The notes beneath the pieces were generated by a model. It was given only the letters and a program-made list of their open reading frames with translations, was not told where the DNA came from and made no database searches. Both the position numbers and the translations under genes were made by a program. This document shows, piece by piece, positions 26,848 to 35,440 of a stretch of 64,000 bases of DNA (positions within the stretch are counted from its first letter, which is position 1; every line of letters starts with the position of its first letter). Location of the stretch: assembly GCF_900115775.1 (NCBI RefSeq), contig NZ_FOXS01000006.1, positions 310,001 to 374,000 on the forward strand. Reading direction: 5' to 3'. Source of the DNA: Hymenobacter arizonensis. Lineage in GTDB: Bacteria; Bacteroidota; Bacteroidia; Cytophagales; Hymenobacteraceae.

Positions 26848-27915
26848 CTAGCTCAGCGCTTCCACCTTTTCGGCGGCTTTGGAGCGCAGCTGCCGTACGG
26901 TGGCGCCGGTTTGCCACAGCTCGGAGTCTCGTACTTCTTTCAGCTCGGCATCTAGCTCCTGGCGGTAGTTGGGCGTGGTGCCGCGCTCGATGGTGCGGGC
27001 AGCCTCCTGGCCCGAGGCCACACTGTCGTACAGTTCGTTGAGCACCGGCAGGGTGGCTTCGCGGAAGCGGCCTTTCCAGTCGAGGGCACCGCGCTGGGCC
27101 GTTACGGAGCAGTTGGCAAACATCCAGTCCATGCCGTTTTCGCCCACCAGCGGCACTAAGCTTTGGGTGAGCTCCTCCACGGTTTCGTTGAAGGCTTCGG
27201 AGGGCGAGTGGCCGCGCTGGCGCAGCACCTGGTACTGGGCCTCGATGATGCCGGCCAGGGCGCCCATCAGCACGCCGCGCTCGCCGGTGAGGTCGGAGTA
27301 CACTTCCTTTTTAAAGTCGGTTTCGAACAGGTAGCCCGAGCCCACGCCGATGCCCATGGCCACCGCCTTTTCGTAGGCCTGGCCGCTGGCGTCCTGGTAC
27401 ACCGCAAACGAGGAGTTGAGCCCGCCACCGGCCTGGAATAGACGTCGCAAGCTGGTGCCGCTGCCTTTGGGGGCCACCAGAATCACGTCCACATCGGCGG
27501 GCGGGATGATGTTGGTTTGGTCGTTGAAGGTGATGCCGAAGCCATGCGAGAAGTACAGGGTTTTGCCCGCCGTGAGGCGTTCCTTCAGCATAGGCCACAG
27601 GGCAATCTGGCCGGCATCGGAAAGCAGGTTGCACACTATGGTGCCGCGCTCAGCCGCCTCTTCCAAGGAAAACAGGGTTTCACCTTCTACCCAGCCGTCG
27701 TTGATGGCGCGGTCCCAGGAGGACGTGCCCCGCCGCTGGCCCACAATTACGTTAAAGCCGTTGTCGCGCATGTTCAGCGCCTGGCCCGGGCCCTGCACGC
27801 CGTAGCCGATAACGGCGATGGTATCATCCTGCAGCACGGCCAGCGCTTTTTCCAGGGGAAATTCTTCGCGGGTAACTACGTTTTCATCGACTCCGCCAAA
27901 ATTGATTTGTGCCAT
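26848..27915 (-). CDS. ilvC: ketol-acid reductoisomerase
   Basis: This NADPH-dependent enzyme isomerises and reduces acetolactate/acetohydroxybutyrate in Val/Ile/Leu synthesis. The 355-residue protein starts MAQINFGG. It has the Rossmann loop VIGYGVQGPGQALN, a basic cofactor-selecting stretch (VGQRRGTSSW), the FSHGFGITF segment, APKGSGTSLR, and Mg2+-binding acidic residues in the knotted helical domain (SDLTGERGVLMG, then EAFNETVEELTQ). It is slightly longer than the classic 330-residue class I form. Confidence 0.96.
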   Translation of the reverse strand: MAQINFGGVDENVVTREEFPLEKALAVLQDDTIAVIGYGVQGPGQALNMRDNGFNVIVGQRRGTSSWDRAINDGWVEGETLFSLEEAAERGTIVCNLLSDAGQIALWPMLKERLTAGKTLYFSHGFGITFNDQTNIIPPADVDVILVAPKGSGTSLRRLFQAGGGLNSSFAVYQDASGQAYEKAVAMGIGVGSGYLFETDFKKEVYSDLTGERGVLMGALAGIIEAQYQVLRQRGHSPSEAFNETVEELTQSLVPLVGENGMDWMFANCSVTAQRGALDWKGRFREATLPVLNELYDSVASGQEAARTIERGTTPNYRQELDAELKEVRDSELWQTGATVRQLRSKAAEKVEALS

Positions 27916-27930
27916 GGTTATTGGGGTTTG

Positions 27931-27998
27931 TAGCGCGGACTTTTAGTCCGCGCATGGGTTAAAAATATCTTTCAAACGCGGACTAAAAGTCCGCGCTA
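27931..27998. repeat. perfect inverted repeat, TAGCGCGGACTTTTAGTCCGCG family
   Basis: The 22-bp arms at 27931-27952 and 27977-27998 are exact reverse complements, with a 24-bp AT-rich loop. It fills the ilvN-ilvC gap, and the right arm ends at the ilvN stop region. Confidence 0.93.
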
Positions 27999-28000
27999 CT

Positions 28001-28606
28001 TCACATCGCAAACACGCCGTCGCGGTCATTCAGGTATTCGTTTTCGATGACTTCGTCGCCGGGCTCGGCTTCTTCGAATTCGTTGAGCTTGAGGTGGAAG
28101 CCGTCGCTGGCTTTGATGATGGCAATGCGGGCGCTGCGCACAAATTCTATGAGCCCGAAGGGCTGCAGCACGCGAATCAGGTTGTCAGTTTCCTGGCGGT
28201 GGCCGGTGGTTTCGAACACCGTGTAATCCTTGCGAATGACCACGGCCCGGGCCCCATTTTCACGCAGCAGCCGCTCCACAAGGGCGCGCTCGGCAATGAC
28301 GTCGGTGGGCACTTTGTAGAGCGCCATTTCCTGCCAGATAACCTCGTCGTTGGTGTTGAAGTACACTTTCAGCACCTCAACCTGCTTTTCAATCTGCCGG
28401 GAGATTGTGCGAACTACTTCCTCCGTCTCGGTGATGACGATGTTGAAGCGGTGAATCCCTTCAATCTCCGAAGGCGAGGTATTCAGGCTTTCGATGTTGA
28501 TTTTGCGGCGCGAGAAGATGATGGCAATGCGGTTGAGCAAGCCGATGTGGTTTTCGGTGTAAGCCGTGATGTTGTATTCCTGGCGGGTGGTAGGTTGCTG
28601 GCTCAT
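28001..28606 (-). CDS. ilvN: acetolactate synthase small (regulatory) subunit
   Basis: This is the ACT-domain subunit that activates IlvB and confers valine feedback sensitivity. The start chosen is ATG 28606 (MSQQPTTRQEYNITAYTENH), giving 201 residues. The ORF extends upstream to 28699, but that part reads through an inverted-repeat element. The ACT motif is at about 10-80 (AYTENHIGLLNRIAIIFSRR, then KINIESLNTSPSE). The usual second domain follows (ERALVERLLRENGARAVV, ETTGHRQETDNLIRVLQPFG). It is the partner of the ilvB gene upstream. Confidence 0.95.
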   Translation of the reverse strand: MSQQPTTRQEYNITAYTENHIGLLNRIAIIFSRRKINIESLNTSPSEIEGIHRFNIVITETEEVVRTISRQIEKQVEVLKVYFNTNDEVIWQEMALYKVPTDVIAERALVERLLRENGARAVVIRKDYTVFETTGHRQETDNLIRVLQPFGLIEFVRSARIAIIKASDGFHLKLNEFEEAEPGDEVIENEYLNDRDGVFAM

Positions 28607-28658
28607 GGGAGCGGTTTTTTTATTCTGTTTTGAGCGTGGGAGGTATCTCGCCCCGGGT

Positions 28659-28765
28659 AACCTCACCCCCTGACCCCCTCTCCCGCGGAGAGGGGGCACC
28701 GGAAATGCACCTTTCGAAAATCGTCAGGCTCCCCTCTCTGCGGGAGAGGGGCCGGGGGTGAGGTT
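28659..28765. repeat. inverted repeat, CCTCACCCC/GGCCCCTCTCC family
   Basis: Arms are 28659-28700 (AACCTCACCCCCTGACCCCC...) and 28727-28765 (ending GGGGGTGAGGTT). Each arm holds an inner CCTCTCCCGCGGAGAGG-type hairpin. It fills the ilvB-ilvN gap. Confidence 0.88.
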
Positions 28766-28787
28766 CCGCTGGGCGAGATGCTAGAGC

Positions 28788-30524
28788 CTATTTCAGTCGA
28801 ATCTCACTCACGCTGCACCCCTGGGGCACCATGGGAAAGATGTTCTGTTCCTGCGCCACCATCACCTCCAGCATAAAGGAGCCAGGGTGCACCAGCATGG
28901 CATGCAGCGCCGGCCGCAGCTCGGCGCGGTCCGACACGCTTTGGCCCTCGATGCGGTAGCCGCGGGCCACGGCCACATAATCGGGGCTTTGGATGTTGAC
29001 GAAGGAGTAGCGCCGCTCGCTGAACAGCTCCTGCCACTGCCGCACCATGCCCAGAAACTGGTTGTTGAGCACGATAATCTTCACGGCAATGCCGGTTTGC
29101 ATCAAGGTGCCCAGCTCCTGGATGGTCATCTGCACGCCGCCATCGCCGATGATGGCGACCACCGTGGTATCCGGCATGCCGAACTTGGCCCCGATGGCGG
29201 CCGGCAAGGCAAAGCCCATGGTGCCCAGGCCGCCGCTCGTGATGTGGCGGCGCGACTGGTTGAGACGGGCGTAGCGGCAGGTCACCATCTGGTGCTGGCC
29301 CACGTCGGTTACCAGAATGGCCTCACCTTTAGTAAGTTCGTTGAGTTGCTGAATCACTTCGCCCATGGTGAGCTCGGCGGAAGTCGGGAACAGCGCTTCG
29401 CGGATTACCGCGTCCACTTCCGCGTTCTGGAACGGCACGAACCGCTCGCGCCAAGCCGGGTGCGTGCGCGGGGCCACCAAGCGAGTTAGCATCGGCAGCG
29501 TCTGCTTGCAGTCGCCCCACACGGGCACGGTGGCGGCCACGTTTTTGTCGATTTCGGTGGGGTCGATGTCGAGGTGAATAACCTGGGCCTGCCGGGCGTA
29601 CTTGTCAAGGCGGCCGGTCACCCGGTCGTCGAAGCGCATGCCGATGGCGATGAGCACATCGCACTCGTTGGTGAGCACGTTGGGGCCGTAGTTGCCGTGC
29701 ATGCCCAGCATGCCCACGTTCAACGGATGGTTGGAGGGCAACACGCCGGCCCCAAGAATGGTCCAGGCGGCTGGAATGCCGCTTTTTTCAATGAAGGCCT
29801 GAAACTCGCGCTCGGCCCCGCCCAGCACCACGCCCTGCCCCCACAGCACCAGCGGGCGCTGGGCCTGGTTGATGAGCGCTGCGGCCTGCGCCACCGCTTC
29901 GGGCCGCACCACGGGCGCGGGCCGGTAGCTGCGAATGTGCGTGCAGGGCTGGTAGCCAGCAAACGCAATTTTATCGAGCTGCGCGTTTTTGGTGATGTCA
30001 ATCAGCACCGGGCCGGGCCGGCCGCTGCGGGCAATGTAAAACGCCTTGGCCAAGATATCGGAGATTTCGCTGGCCTCCGTCACCTGGTAGTTCCACTTCG
30101 TTACGGGCGCCGTGATGTTGATGACGTCGGTTTCCTGAAAGGCATCGGAACCCAGTAAATGCGCAAATACCTGCCCCGTGATGCACACCAGCGGCGTACT
30201 GTCAATTTGGGCATCGGCCAGGCCCGTTACCAGGTTGGTGGCGCCCGGCCCGCTGGTGGCAAACACCACGCCTACCTTGCCGGAGGCGCGGGCATACCCC
30301 TGCCCGGCATGGATGCCGCCCTGCTCGTGCCGCACCAGTACGTGGTTCAGCTGCTCTTTGAAATCATAGAGCGCGTCATAAATAGGTAGAATGGCCCCGC
30401 CGGGGTAGCCGAAAATGGTGTCAACGCCTTCGGCCAGCAGCCCTCGCAATAGCACTTCAGCCCCGGATATTTCGCGGGTAGTGGCAACTGGGGCATCCAG
30501 GAGAGGTAATGCTTGCGTGCTCAT
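28788..30524 (-). CDS. ilvB: acetolactate synthase large (catalytic) subunit
   Basis: This ThDP/FAD enzyme condenses pyruvate with pyruvate or 2-ketobutyrate. The 578-residue protein has the catalytic Glu region (IFGYPGGAILPIYDAL, VRHEQGGIHAGQGYARA), the FAD-domain segment ITGQVFAHLLGSDAFQETD, and the ThDP/Mg motif GDGGVQMTIQELGTLMQ...NNQFLGMVRQWQ. The first ATG (MSTQALPLLDAP) precedes the first domain by about 20 residues, which is normal. It lies upstream of its regulatory subunit ilvN. Confidence 0.97.
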   Translation of the reverse strand: MSTQALPLLDAPVATTREISGAEVLLRGLLAEGVDTIFGYPGGAILPIYDALYDFKEQLNHVLVRHEQGGIHAGQGYARASGKVGVVFATSGPGATNLVTGLADAQIDSTPLVCITGQVFAHLLGSDAFQETDVINITAPVTKWNYQVTEASEISDILAKAFYIARSGRPGPVLIDITKNAQLDKIAFAGYQPCTHIRSYRPAPVVRPEAVAQAAALINQAQRPLVLWGQGVVLGGAEREFQAFIEKSGIPAAWTILGAGVLPSNHPLNVGMLGMHGNYGPNVLTNECDVLIAIGMRFDDRVTGRLDKYARQAQVIHLDIDPTEIDKNVAATVPVWGDCKQTLPMLTRLVAPRTHPAWRERFVPFQNAEVDAVIREALFPTSAELTMGEVIQQLNELTKGEAILVTDVGQHQMVTCRYARLNQSRRHITSGGLGTMGFALPAAIGAKFGMPDTTVVAIIGDGGVQMTIQELGTLMQTGIAVKIIVLNNQFLGMVRQWQELFSERRYSFVNIQSPDYVAVARGYRIEGQSVSDRAELRPALHAMLVHPGSFMLEVMVAQEQNIFPMVPQGCSVSEIRLK

Positions 30525-30562
30525 GGCTGAGGGAATTGGGATGGAGTTTGCTTATTGTTTGT

Positions 30563-30649
30563 CTGTCATGCTGAGCTTGCGAAGCATCCTGTCACGGTGC
30601 AACTATTCGTTCTGCGGGGATAAGATGCTTCGCAAGCTCAGCATGACAG
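30563..30649. repeat. inverted repeat, GTCATGC/GAAGCATC family
   Basis: Arms 30563-30593 (CTGTCATGCTGAGCTTGCGA...) and 30619-30649 are reverse complements. The core is TTGCGAAGCATC followed by TATC/GATA. It fills the ilvD-ilvB gap. Confidence 0.9.
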
Positions 30650-30688
30650 GAGAGGCTGGAGCGGCGTTTTTACGCCTGTTTTATAGGC

Positions 30689-32362
30689 TCAACTATCTGT
30701 AATACAGCCTGAGCTGGCACTACCCACTGTGCGCACGTACTTGCGCAGCACCCCGCGGGCGGCGTTCATCGCGGGCGGGCGCCACTGCTCGCGGCGGGCT
30801 TGCAGCACGGCTGCATCCACGCGCACATCTATTGTGTTCTTGCTGGCATCGAGCACAACCCAGTCGCCGTTTTCGACCAGGGCAATGGGGCCGCCGTCAT
30901 ACGCTTCGGGGCTGACGTGCCCGATAACGAACCCGTGCGTGCCGCCCGAAAAGCGGCCATCGGTGAGCAGGGCCACTTTATCGCCCAGGCCGGCGCCCAT
31001 GATGGATGAGGTTGGCTTGAGCATTTCGGGCATGCCCGGGCCACCCTTTGGCCCCACGTAGCGGATGACCACGACCTGCCCGGCCTCCACCACGCCCTGG
31101 GCCAAGCCATCGTTCACGGCTTCCTCGGAGTCGAACACAATGGCTGGGCCGGCAAACTGCTCGCCTTCTTTGCCCGAGATTTTGGCTACTGCGCCTTCTG
31201 GGGCTAGGTTGCCGTAGAGAATCTGAATGTGGCCATCGGCTTTCAGCGGGCGCGAGCTGGGATGCAGCAGGTCCTGCTCGGCGCCCAGGGGTTTGATATC
31301 GGCCAGATTTTCGGCCAGGGTGCGACCGGTTACAGTGAGGGTATCGCCGGTAATCAGGCCTTCCTCCAGCAGCGTTTTCAGCACAGCCGGCACCCCGCCC
31401 AAGGCCGACAGGTCCTCCATCAAATACTTGCCGCTGGGCTTCAGGTCGGCCAGCACCGGCACCCGGTTGCTGATGGCCTGGAAGTCGGCCAGCGTGAGCT
31501 TCACCCCTGCCGCATCTGCAATGGCGATGAGGTGGATAACGGCGTTGGTTGAGCCGCCAAGCACGGTGGTCACCACCATGGCGTTCTCGAAGGCCTCGCG
31601 CACCAGAATGTCGCGGGGCTTGATGTCGCGCTCCAACAGCCGGCGCAGGTACTGCCCGGTATCTAGGCATTCCTGCATTTTGGAGGCGCTCACGGCGGTC
31701 GATGAGGATGAGAAAGGCACCGTCATGCCCAGCGTTTCGATGGCCGCAGCCATGGTATTGGCGGTGTACATGCCACCGCAGGCGCCTGGCCCGGGGCAGG
31801 CATTTTTGATGATGCCGCGGTAGTCTTCGTTGGAAAGTTGGCCGCGCAGCTTCTGGCCATAGGCCTCGAAGCACGACACGATGTTCAGCTGCTGCCCTTT
31901 GAAAGTGCCGCCCTTGATGGTGCCGCCGTAAACCATAAGCGCCGGGCGGTTGAGCCGGGCCATGGCAATGAGCGCGCCGGGCATGTTTTTGTCGCAGCCC
32001 ACCACGCAGGCCAGGGCGTCGTAGTTGTGCGCCCCGGCCATGGCCTCAATGGAATCGGCGATGATTTCGCGCGACACCAGCGAGTAGCGCATGCCCGGCG
32101 TACCGTTGGTGATGCCGTCGCTTACCCCGATGGTGTTGAAGCGCAAGCCCACCAGGCCCTGCGAGGCCAGGCCCCGCTTCACCTCGTTGGCCAGGCCGTC
32201 GAGGTGCATGTTGCAGGTGTTGCCCTCGAAGCCCGTGGAGCATACGCCCACGAACGGCTTGCGCAGGTCGTCCTCCGACAAGCCTGCTCCGATGAGCATG
32301 GCTTGCGAGGCCGGCAGGCTGTCGTCCTGGGTGTAGATGCGGCTGTATTTGTTGAGGACCAT
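30689..32362 (-). CDS. ilvD: dihydroxy-acid dehydratase
   Basis: This Fe-S dehydratase makes 2-ketoisovalerate and 2-keto-3-methylvalerate. From ATG 32362 (MVLNKYSRIYTQDDSLPASQ) it has 557 residues, normal for the family. Cluster cysteines are in CNMHLDGL, VVGCDKNMPGAL and PGPGACGGMYTANTM. The C-terminal FSGGTHGFVIGHVSPEA block is present. The ORF can be extended upstream to 32470, but those residues are a translation of the neighbouring inverted-repeat element and are not part of the enzyme. Confidence 0.96.
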   Translation of the reverse strand: MVLNKYSRIYTQDDSLPASQAMLIGAGLSEDDLRKPFVGVCSTGFEGNTCNMHLDGLANEVKRGLASQGLVGLRFNTIGVSDGITNGTPGMRYSLVSREIIADSIEAMAGAHNYDALACVVGCDKNMPGALIAMARLNRPALMVYGGTIKGGTFKGQQLNIVSCFEAYGQKLRGQLSNEDYRGIIKNACPGPGACGGMYTANTMAAAIETLGMTVPFSSSSTAVSASKMQECLDTGQYLRRLLERDIKPRDILVREAFENAMVVTTVLGGSTNAVIHLIAIADAAGVKLTLADFQAISNRVPVLADLKPSGKYLMEDLSALGGVPAVLKTLLEEGLITGDTLTVTGRTLAENLADIKPLGAEQDLLHPSSRPLKADGHIQILYGNLAPEGAVAKISGKEGEQFAGPAIVFDSEEAVNDGLAQGVVEAGQVVVIRYVGPKGGPGMPEMLKPTSSIMGAGLGDKVALLTDGRFSGGTHGFVIGHVSPEAYDGGPIALVENGDWVVLDASKNTIDVRVDAAVLQARREQWRPPAMNAARGVLRKYVRTVGSASSGCITDS

Positions 32363-32408
32363 TTGGGTTGGGTAAACTGAACTTGAGTGGGGTGAAACCT
32401 CATGCTGG

Positions 32409-32518
32409 GGAACCTCACCCCCGGCCCCTCTCCAAAAGAGAGGGGAGCCTGACGTTTTCGCAGGAAGCATAACCGGTGCCCCCTCTTTTTTGGAGAGGGG
32501 GTCAGGGGGTGAGGTTCC
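32409..32518. repeat. inverted repeat, CCTCACCCC/GGCCCCTCTCC family
   Basis: Arms 32409-32454 (GGAACCTCACCCCCGGCCCC...) and 32475-32518 are reverse complements with a few changes. Inner hairpins are CCTCTCCAAAAGAGAGG and CCTCTTTTTTGGAGAGG. It fills the ilvE-ilvD gap. Confidence 0.9.
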
Positions 32519-32578
32519 GGAGGGTGGTGAGATGCTTAGCTCTGCATAAGGGCCTCCTTTTTTGAATTATTAAACACC

Positions 32579-33472
32579 TTAAAACTGTGCTTCCACTACT
32601 TCCTTCTGGCCAGTTACCAGGGCGCTGTAGCTCGCAGCCAGATGAGCCCCGAGCGTTTGCTCAAAAGGAGTGTCAAACACGACATCATCAACCGATGCCA
32701 CGCCGATTACCTCGGCGGCGGTGCCCGTCATGAAAGCGCCGGTGGCCCCGCGCAGCTCTTCGGGTTTGAAGAACCTTTCCGTCACTGTAATGCCAGCTTC
32801 GCGAGCCAGGTCGATGATGGTGTTGCGGGTGATGCCGCGTAGAATACTGCCACCCGGCGCGGTGAACAACTCGCCATCTTTCTCCACGAAGAAGTTGGCG
32901 CCGGGGCCTTCGGCTACGTAGCCGTTCATGTCCAGGAGCAGGGCTTCGTCGAAGCCGCGGCCCTTGGCTTCGGAGCTGGCAATGATGGAGTTGGCGTAGT
33001 GGCCCGATACTTTGGCCTCGATGGGCACGGCTTTGGGGTTGGGCCGCTCGTAGGGCGAGATGGTGAGGCGCAGGCTTTGGCTGCCCAGGTACTTGCCCCA
33101 GTGCCACACGGCCATGAGCAGGTTGCCGGCGGCGGGCGTGGTGAGGGTCATGTGGGGCGTGGCGGCGAAGGCCAGCGGCCGGATGTAAGCGTCGGACAGG
33201 TTGTTTTTAGCGAGCAGGTCGTAGCTGATTTCGGTTAGCTCTTCCACAGAATAGTTGAGCGGCAGGCCGATGGCCCGGCAGGAATAATGCAGCCGCTCGT
33301 AGTGCTCGCGGGCCTTAAAAATGCGGGTACCCTGCGGCGTGCTGTAGGCTCGGATTCCTTCAAAAACGGCGTAGCCGTAGTGCAGCGATTGGGCGTACGC
33401 GCTGCAGGTGGCCTGCTCGGCGGGGATGAAATCCCCGTCTAGAAAGACCAGGGTACTGTTGTCGAAATACAT
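32579..33472 (-). CDS. ilvE: branched-chain amino acid aminotransferase
   Basis: This fold-type IV PLP transaminase interconverts Leu/Ile/Val with their 2-keto acids. From ATG 33472 (MYFDNSTLVFLDGDFIPAEQ) it has 297 residues. Family motifs are SLHYGYAVFEGIRAY, the PLP lysine in IEAKVSGHYANS, ALLLDMNGYVAEGPGANFF and the late GITRNTIIDLAREAGI block. The upstream ORF extension reaches into the attenuator and is rejected. It is the first structural gene of the ilv-leu run and lies about 35 nt downstream of the attenuator terminator. Confidence 0.95.
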   Translation of the reverse strand: MYFDNSTLVFLDGDFIPAEQATCSAYAQSLHYGYAVFEGIRAYSTPQGTRIFKAREHYERLHYSCRAIGLPLNYSVEELTEISYDLLAKNNLSDAYIRPLAFAATPHMTLTTPAAGNLLMAVWHWGKYLGSQSLRLTISPYERPNPKAVPIEAKVSGHYANSIIASSEAKGRGFDEALLLDMNGYVAEGPGANFFVEKDGELFTAPGGSILRGITRNTIIDLAREAGITVTERFFKPEELRGATGAFMTGTAAEVIGVASVDDVVFDTPFEQTLGAHLAASYSALVTGQKEVVEAQF

Positions 33473-33506
33473 GGAGACAGATGATGATGACGGAAGAAGA
33501 ATTCGC

Positions 33507-33542
33507 AAAAAAGCCTTCCTGAGCACGGGGCTGAGAAAGGCT
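33507..33542 (-). terminator. ilv-leu attenuator: intrinsic terminator in the leader
   Basis: Minus-strand stem AGCCTTTCTCAGC / GCTCAGGAAGGCT (13 positions, one mismatch, one G-U), loop CCCGT, then six T. It lies between the leader peptide stop (33576) and ilvE (33472). Confidence 0.88.
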
Positions 33543-33584
33543 GATTTGTGAGCAGACAAAACGGCGCTTTCAGCCCTAGGGCTG
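33528..33584 (-). promoter_or_regulatory. alternative 1:2 / 2:3 pairings of the ilv-leu attenuator
   Basis: Segment 1, CAGCCC (33584-33579), consists of the last two sense codons of the leader peptide. Segment 2, GGGCTGA (33576-33570), starts at the stop codon. Segment 3, TCAGCCC (33534-33528), is part of the terminator 5' arm. Segments 1:2 form the palindrome CAGCCCTAGGGCTG. Segments 2:3 pair perfectly over 7 bp and would destroy the terminator (3:4). This is the standard switch of ribosome-mediated attenuation. A possible -7 box TACCTTTTTG lies upstream at 33715-33706. Confidence 0.75.
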
Positions 33585-33626
33585 TATGGTAATGACTAGA
33601 AAAACGGTCGGAGAAGAGGGGTTCAT
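33576..33626 (-). CDS. ilv-leu operon leader peptide (Val/Leu/Ile-rich)
   Basis: The 16-residue ORF reads MNPSSPTVFLVITIQP. Five of the eight residues 8-15 region are branched-chain amino acids (Val8, Leu10, Val11, Ile12, Ile14), using codons CTA and ATA that look rare in this GC-rich genome. The stop codon overlaps the antiterminator segment, and a strong terminator follows 34 nt later, upstream of ilvE. The control amino acids are exactly the end products of the ten downstream genes. The layout matches the principle of the enterobacterial ilv leaders, but this is an inference from sequence. Confidence 0.82.
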   Translation of the reverse strand: MNPSSPTVFLVITIQP

Positions 33627-33866
33627 CGGGTATCAGCTCTTATGCAGCCTGAAGCGGCGGCAGGTGTTAGTGCTTAGCTTGCGCCGGGTGGAGGGCAAGG
33701 CTGAGCAAAAAGGTATTTAGTTTTTTGTCAGCCTGTTAATGGTCACAATTTTAGCGCGACTGAAAAGCGTTCTAAAATTTATTTCAAGCGGACTTACTAT
33801 TTCCAAGAGAGAATCTCTCATTCATAACTTGCTATTGGACAAAGCATAACACAATTGTCCTCTACA

Positions 33867-35411
33867 ATGCCAAACGAAAGCAGCGACCCGGTTTTTCAAT
33901 TAATAAAGTCGTTGACTCGCTCCGAGAAGCGGCATTTCCGGCTGTTTGCCAACCGGCAGGGCTCGACGGACGGCTTGAAGTTTCTGCAGCTATTCGACGC
34001 CCTCGATGCCGCCCCGCACTACGACGACGAGCGGGTGCTGGCGCAGTGCCCGGCCATCAAAAAAGTGCAGCTCGCCAACCTCAAGGCCAACCTCTACCGG
34101 CAGCTGCTGGCCAGCCTACGCATGTACCACGCCGTCCAGAACCTCGACATTCAGCTGCACGAGCAGCTCGACTACGCCCGCGTGCTCTACAACCGCGGCC
34201 TCTACCAGCAGAGCCTGCGCATGCTGGAGCGCCTGAAAATAGCGGCCCAGCAGGCCGGCATGGGCCACATTGCCCTGCAAGCCCTCGACTTCGAAAAGCT
34301 CATCGAGTCCCAGTACATCACGCGCAGCCTGCAGGGCCGGGCCGAAGACCTGTCGGCCGAGGCCCTGACGCTGGTGGAGCACGTCAGCCAGCAGCACGTG
34401 CTGTCCAATCTGGCGCTGCGCATGTACGGGTTCTACCTGCAAATTGGCCACTCCCGCAACCAGGAAGATTACGACCGCCTCACCCGGTTTTTCCGCTCGG
34501 CGTTGGAGCACGTCGACATGTCGAACCCCGATTTTTTTGAGGAGCTCTATTACTACCAGGCCCACGTGTGGTACCACACCATCACGCAGAATTTTGCGGC
34601 CTGCTACCGCTACGCGCAAAAATGGGTCGACCTGTTTGAGCGCCACCCCAGCATGCGCGACCAGCAAACCATGCTCTACCTCAAGGGCCTGCACAACCTC
34701 TTGATATCAACCTACAACCTGCTGTATTACAAGAAATTCATAGCGGTACTGAACACCCTGGAGACCTTCGCCGCCGACCCCGAGCGCCGCTCCAACCCCA
34801 ACATTGAGGCGCTGCTTTTCCTCTACATTTATACCAATCGGATAAACGCCTCCTTCATGCAGGGGCGCTTCACCGAAGGCCTCGCCATTGTACCGCCGCT
34901 GCTGGCCCACCTCACCGAGTTTCAGCAGCAGCTCGACCCGCACCGCCTCATGGTGTTCTACTACAAAATTGCCAGCCTGTACTTCGGCAGCGGCGACTTC
35001 AACAAGACCATTGAGTACCTGACCAAGATTATTCAGTTCAAGGACAGTGCCTTGCGCGAAGACATCCAGTGCTTTGCCCGCATCCTGAACCTGATTGCGC
35101 ACTACGAAGCCGGCCGCGACGAAAGCTTGGAATACCAAATCAAATCGGTGTACCGCTTTCTGGGCAAAATGAACGACCAGCAGCAGATGCAAGTGGCTAT
35201 CTTCCGATTCCTGCGCTCCCTGGGTGACATGAACCCGCAGGAGCTGAAAACGGCCTTTATTCAGCTAAAAAGCCAGCTTACTGAAATTGCCGCTAACCCC
35301 TTCGAGCGGCGGCCCTTCATGTACCTCGACATCATTTCCTGGCTGGAAAGCAAAATTGAAAACCGACCGGTGCAGGAGATTATGCAGCGCAAGTTTGCGC
35401 AGCTGAGGTGA
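33867..35411 (+). CDS. hypothetical helical protein, divergent from the ilv-leu operon
   Basis: The 514-residue protein from ATG 33867 (MPNESSDPVFQLIKSLTRSE); a TTG four codons earlier is also possible. It has no signal peptide or membrane segment. The sequence is almost entirely alpha-helical with TPR-like spacing of aromatic and small residues (YARVLYNRGLYQQSLRMLER, YKIASLYFGSGDFNKTIEYL). The N-terminus (SLTRSEKRHFRLFAN) is basic. I recognise it only as a type of conserved Bacteroidota protein, with no assigned function. It is transcribed divergently from the ilv leader, about 240 bp away. Confidence 0.75.
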   Translation: MPNESSDPVFQLIKSLTRSEKRHFRLFANRQGSTDGLKFLQLFDALDAAPHYDDERVLAQCPAIKKVQLANLKANLYRQLLASLRMYHAVQNLDIQLHEQLDYARVLYNRGLYQQSLRMLERLKIAAQQAGMGHIALQALDFEKLIESQYITRSLQGRAEDLSAEALTLVEHVSQQHVLSNLALRMYGFYLQIGHSRNQEDYDRLTRFFRSALEHVDMSNPDFFEELYYYQAHVWYHTITQNFAACYRYAQKWVDLFERHPSMRDQQTMLYLKGLHNLLISTYNLLYYKKFIAVLNTLETFAADPERRSNPNIEALLFLYIYTNRINASFMQGRFTEGLAIVPPLLAHLTEFQQQLDPHRLMVFYYKIASLYFGSGDFNKTIEYLTKIIQFKDSALREDIQCFARILNLIAHYEAGRDESLEYQIKSVYRFLGKMNDQQQMQVAIFRFLRSLGDMNPQELKTAFIQLKSQLTEIAANPFERRPFMYLDIISWLESKIENRPVQEIMQRKFAQLR

Positions 35412-35440
35412 GCGCTAGAGTTGGTTTGGAGTCCACCTAC

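Noticed and set aside
32363..32470. N-terminal extension of ilvD to 32470 (and similar extensions of ilvN and ilvE)
   Set aside because: The extra residues translate repeat elements or the attenuator and have no family similarity. The internal ATGs match the conserved N-termini.
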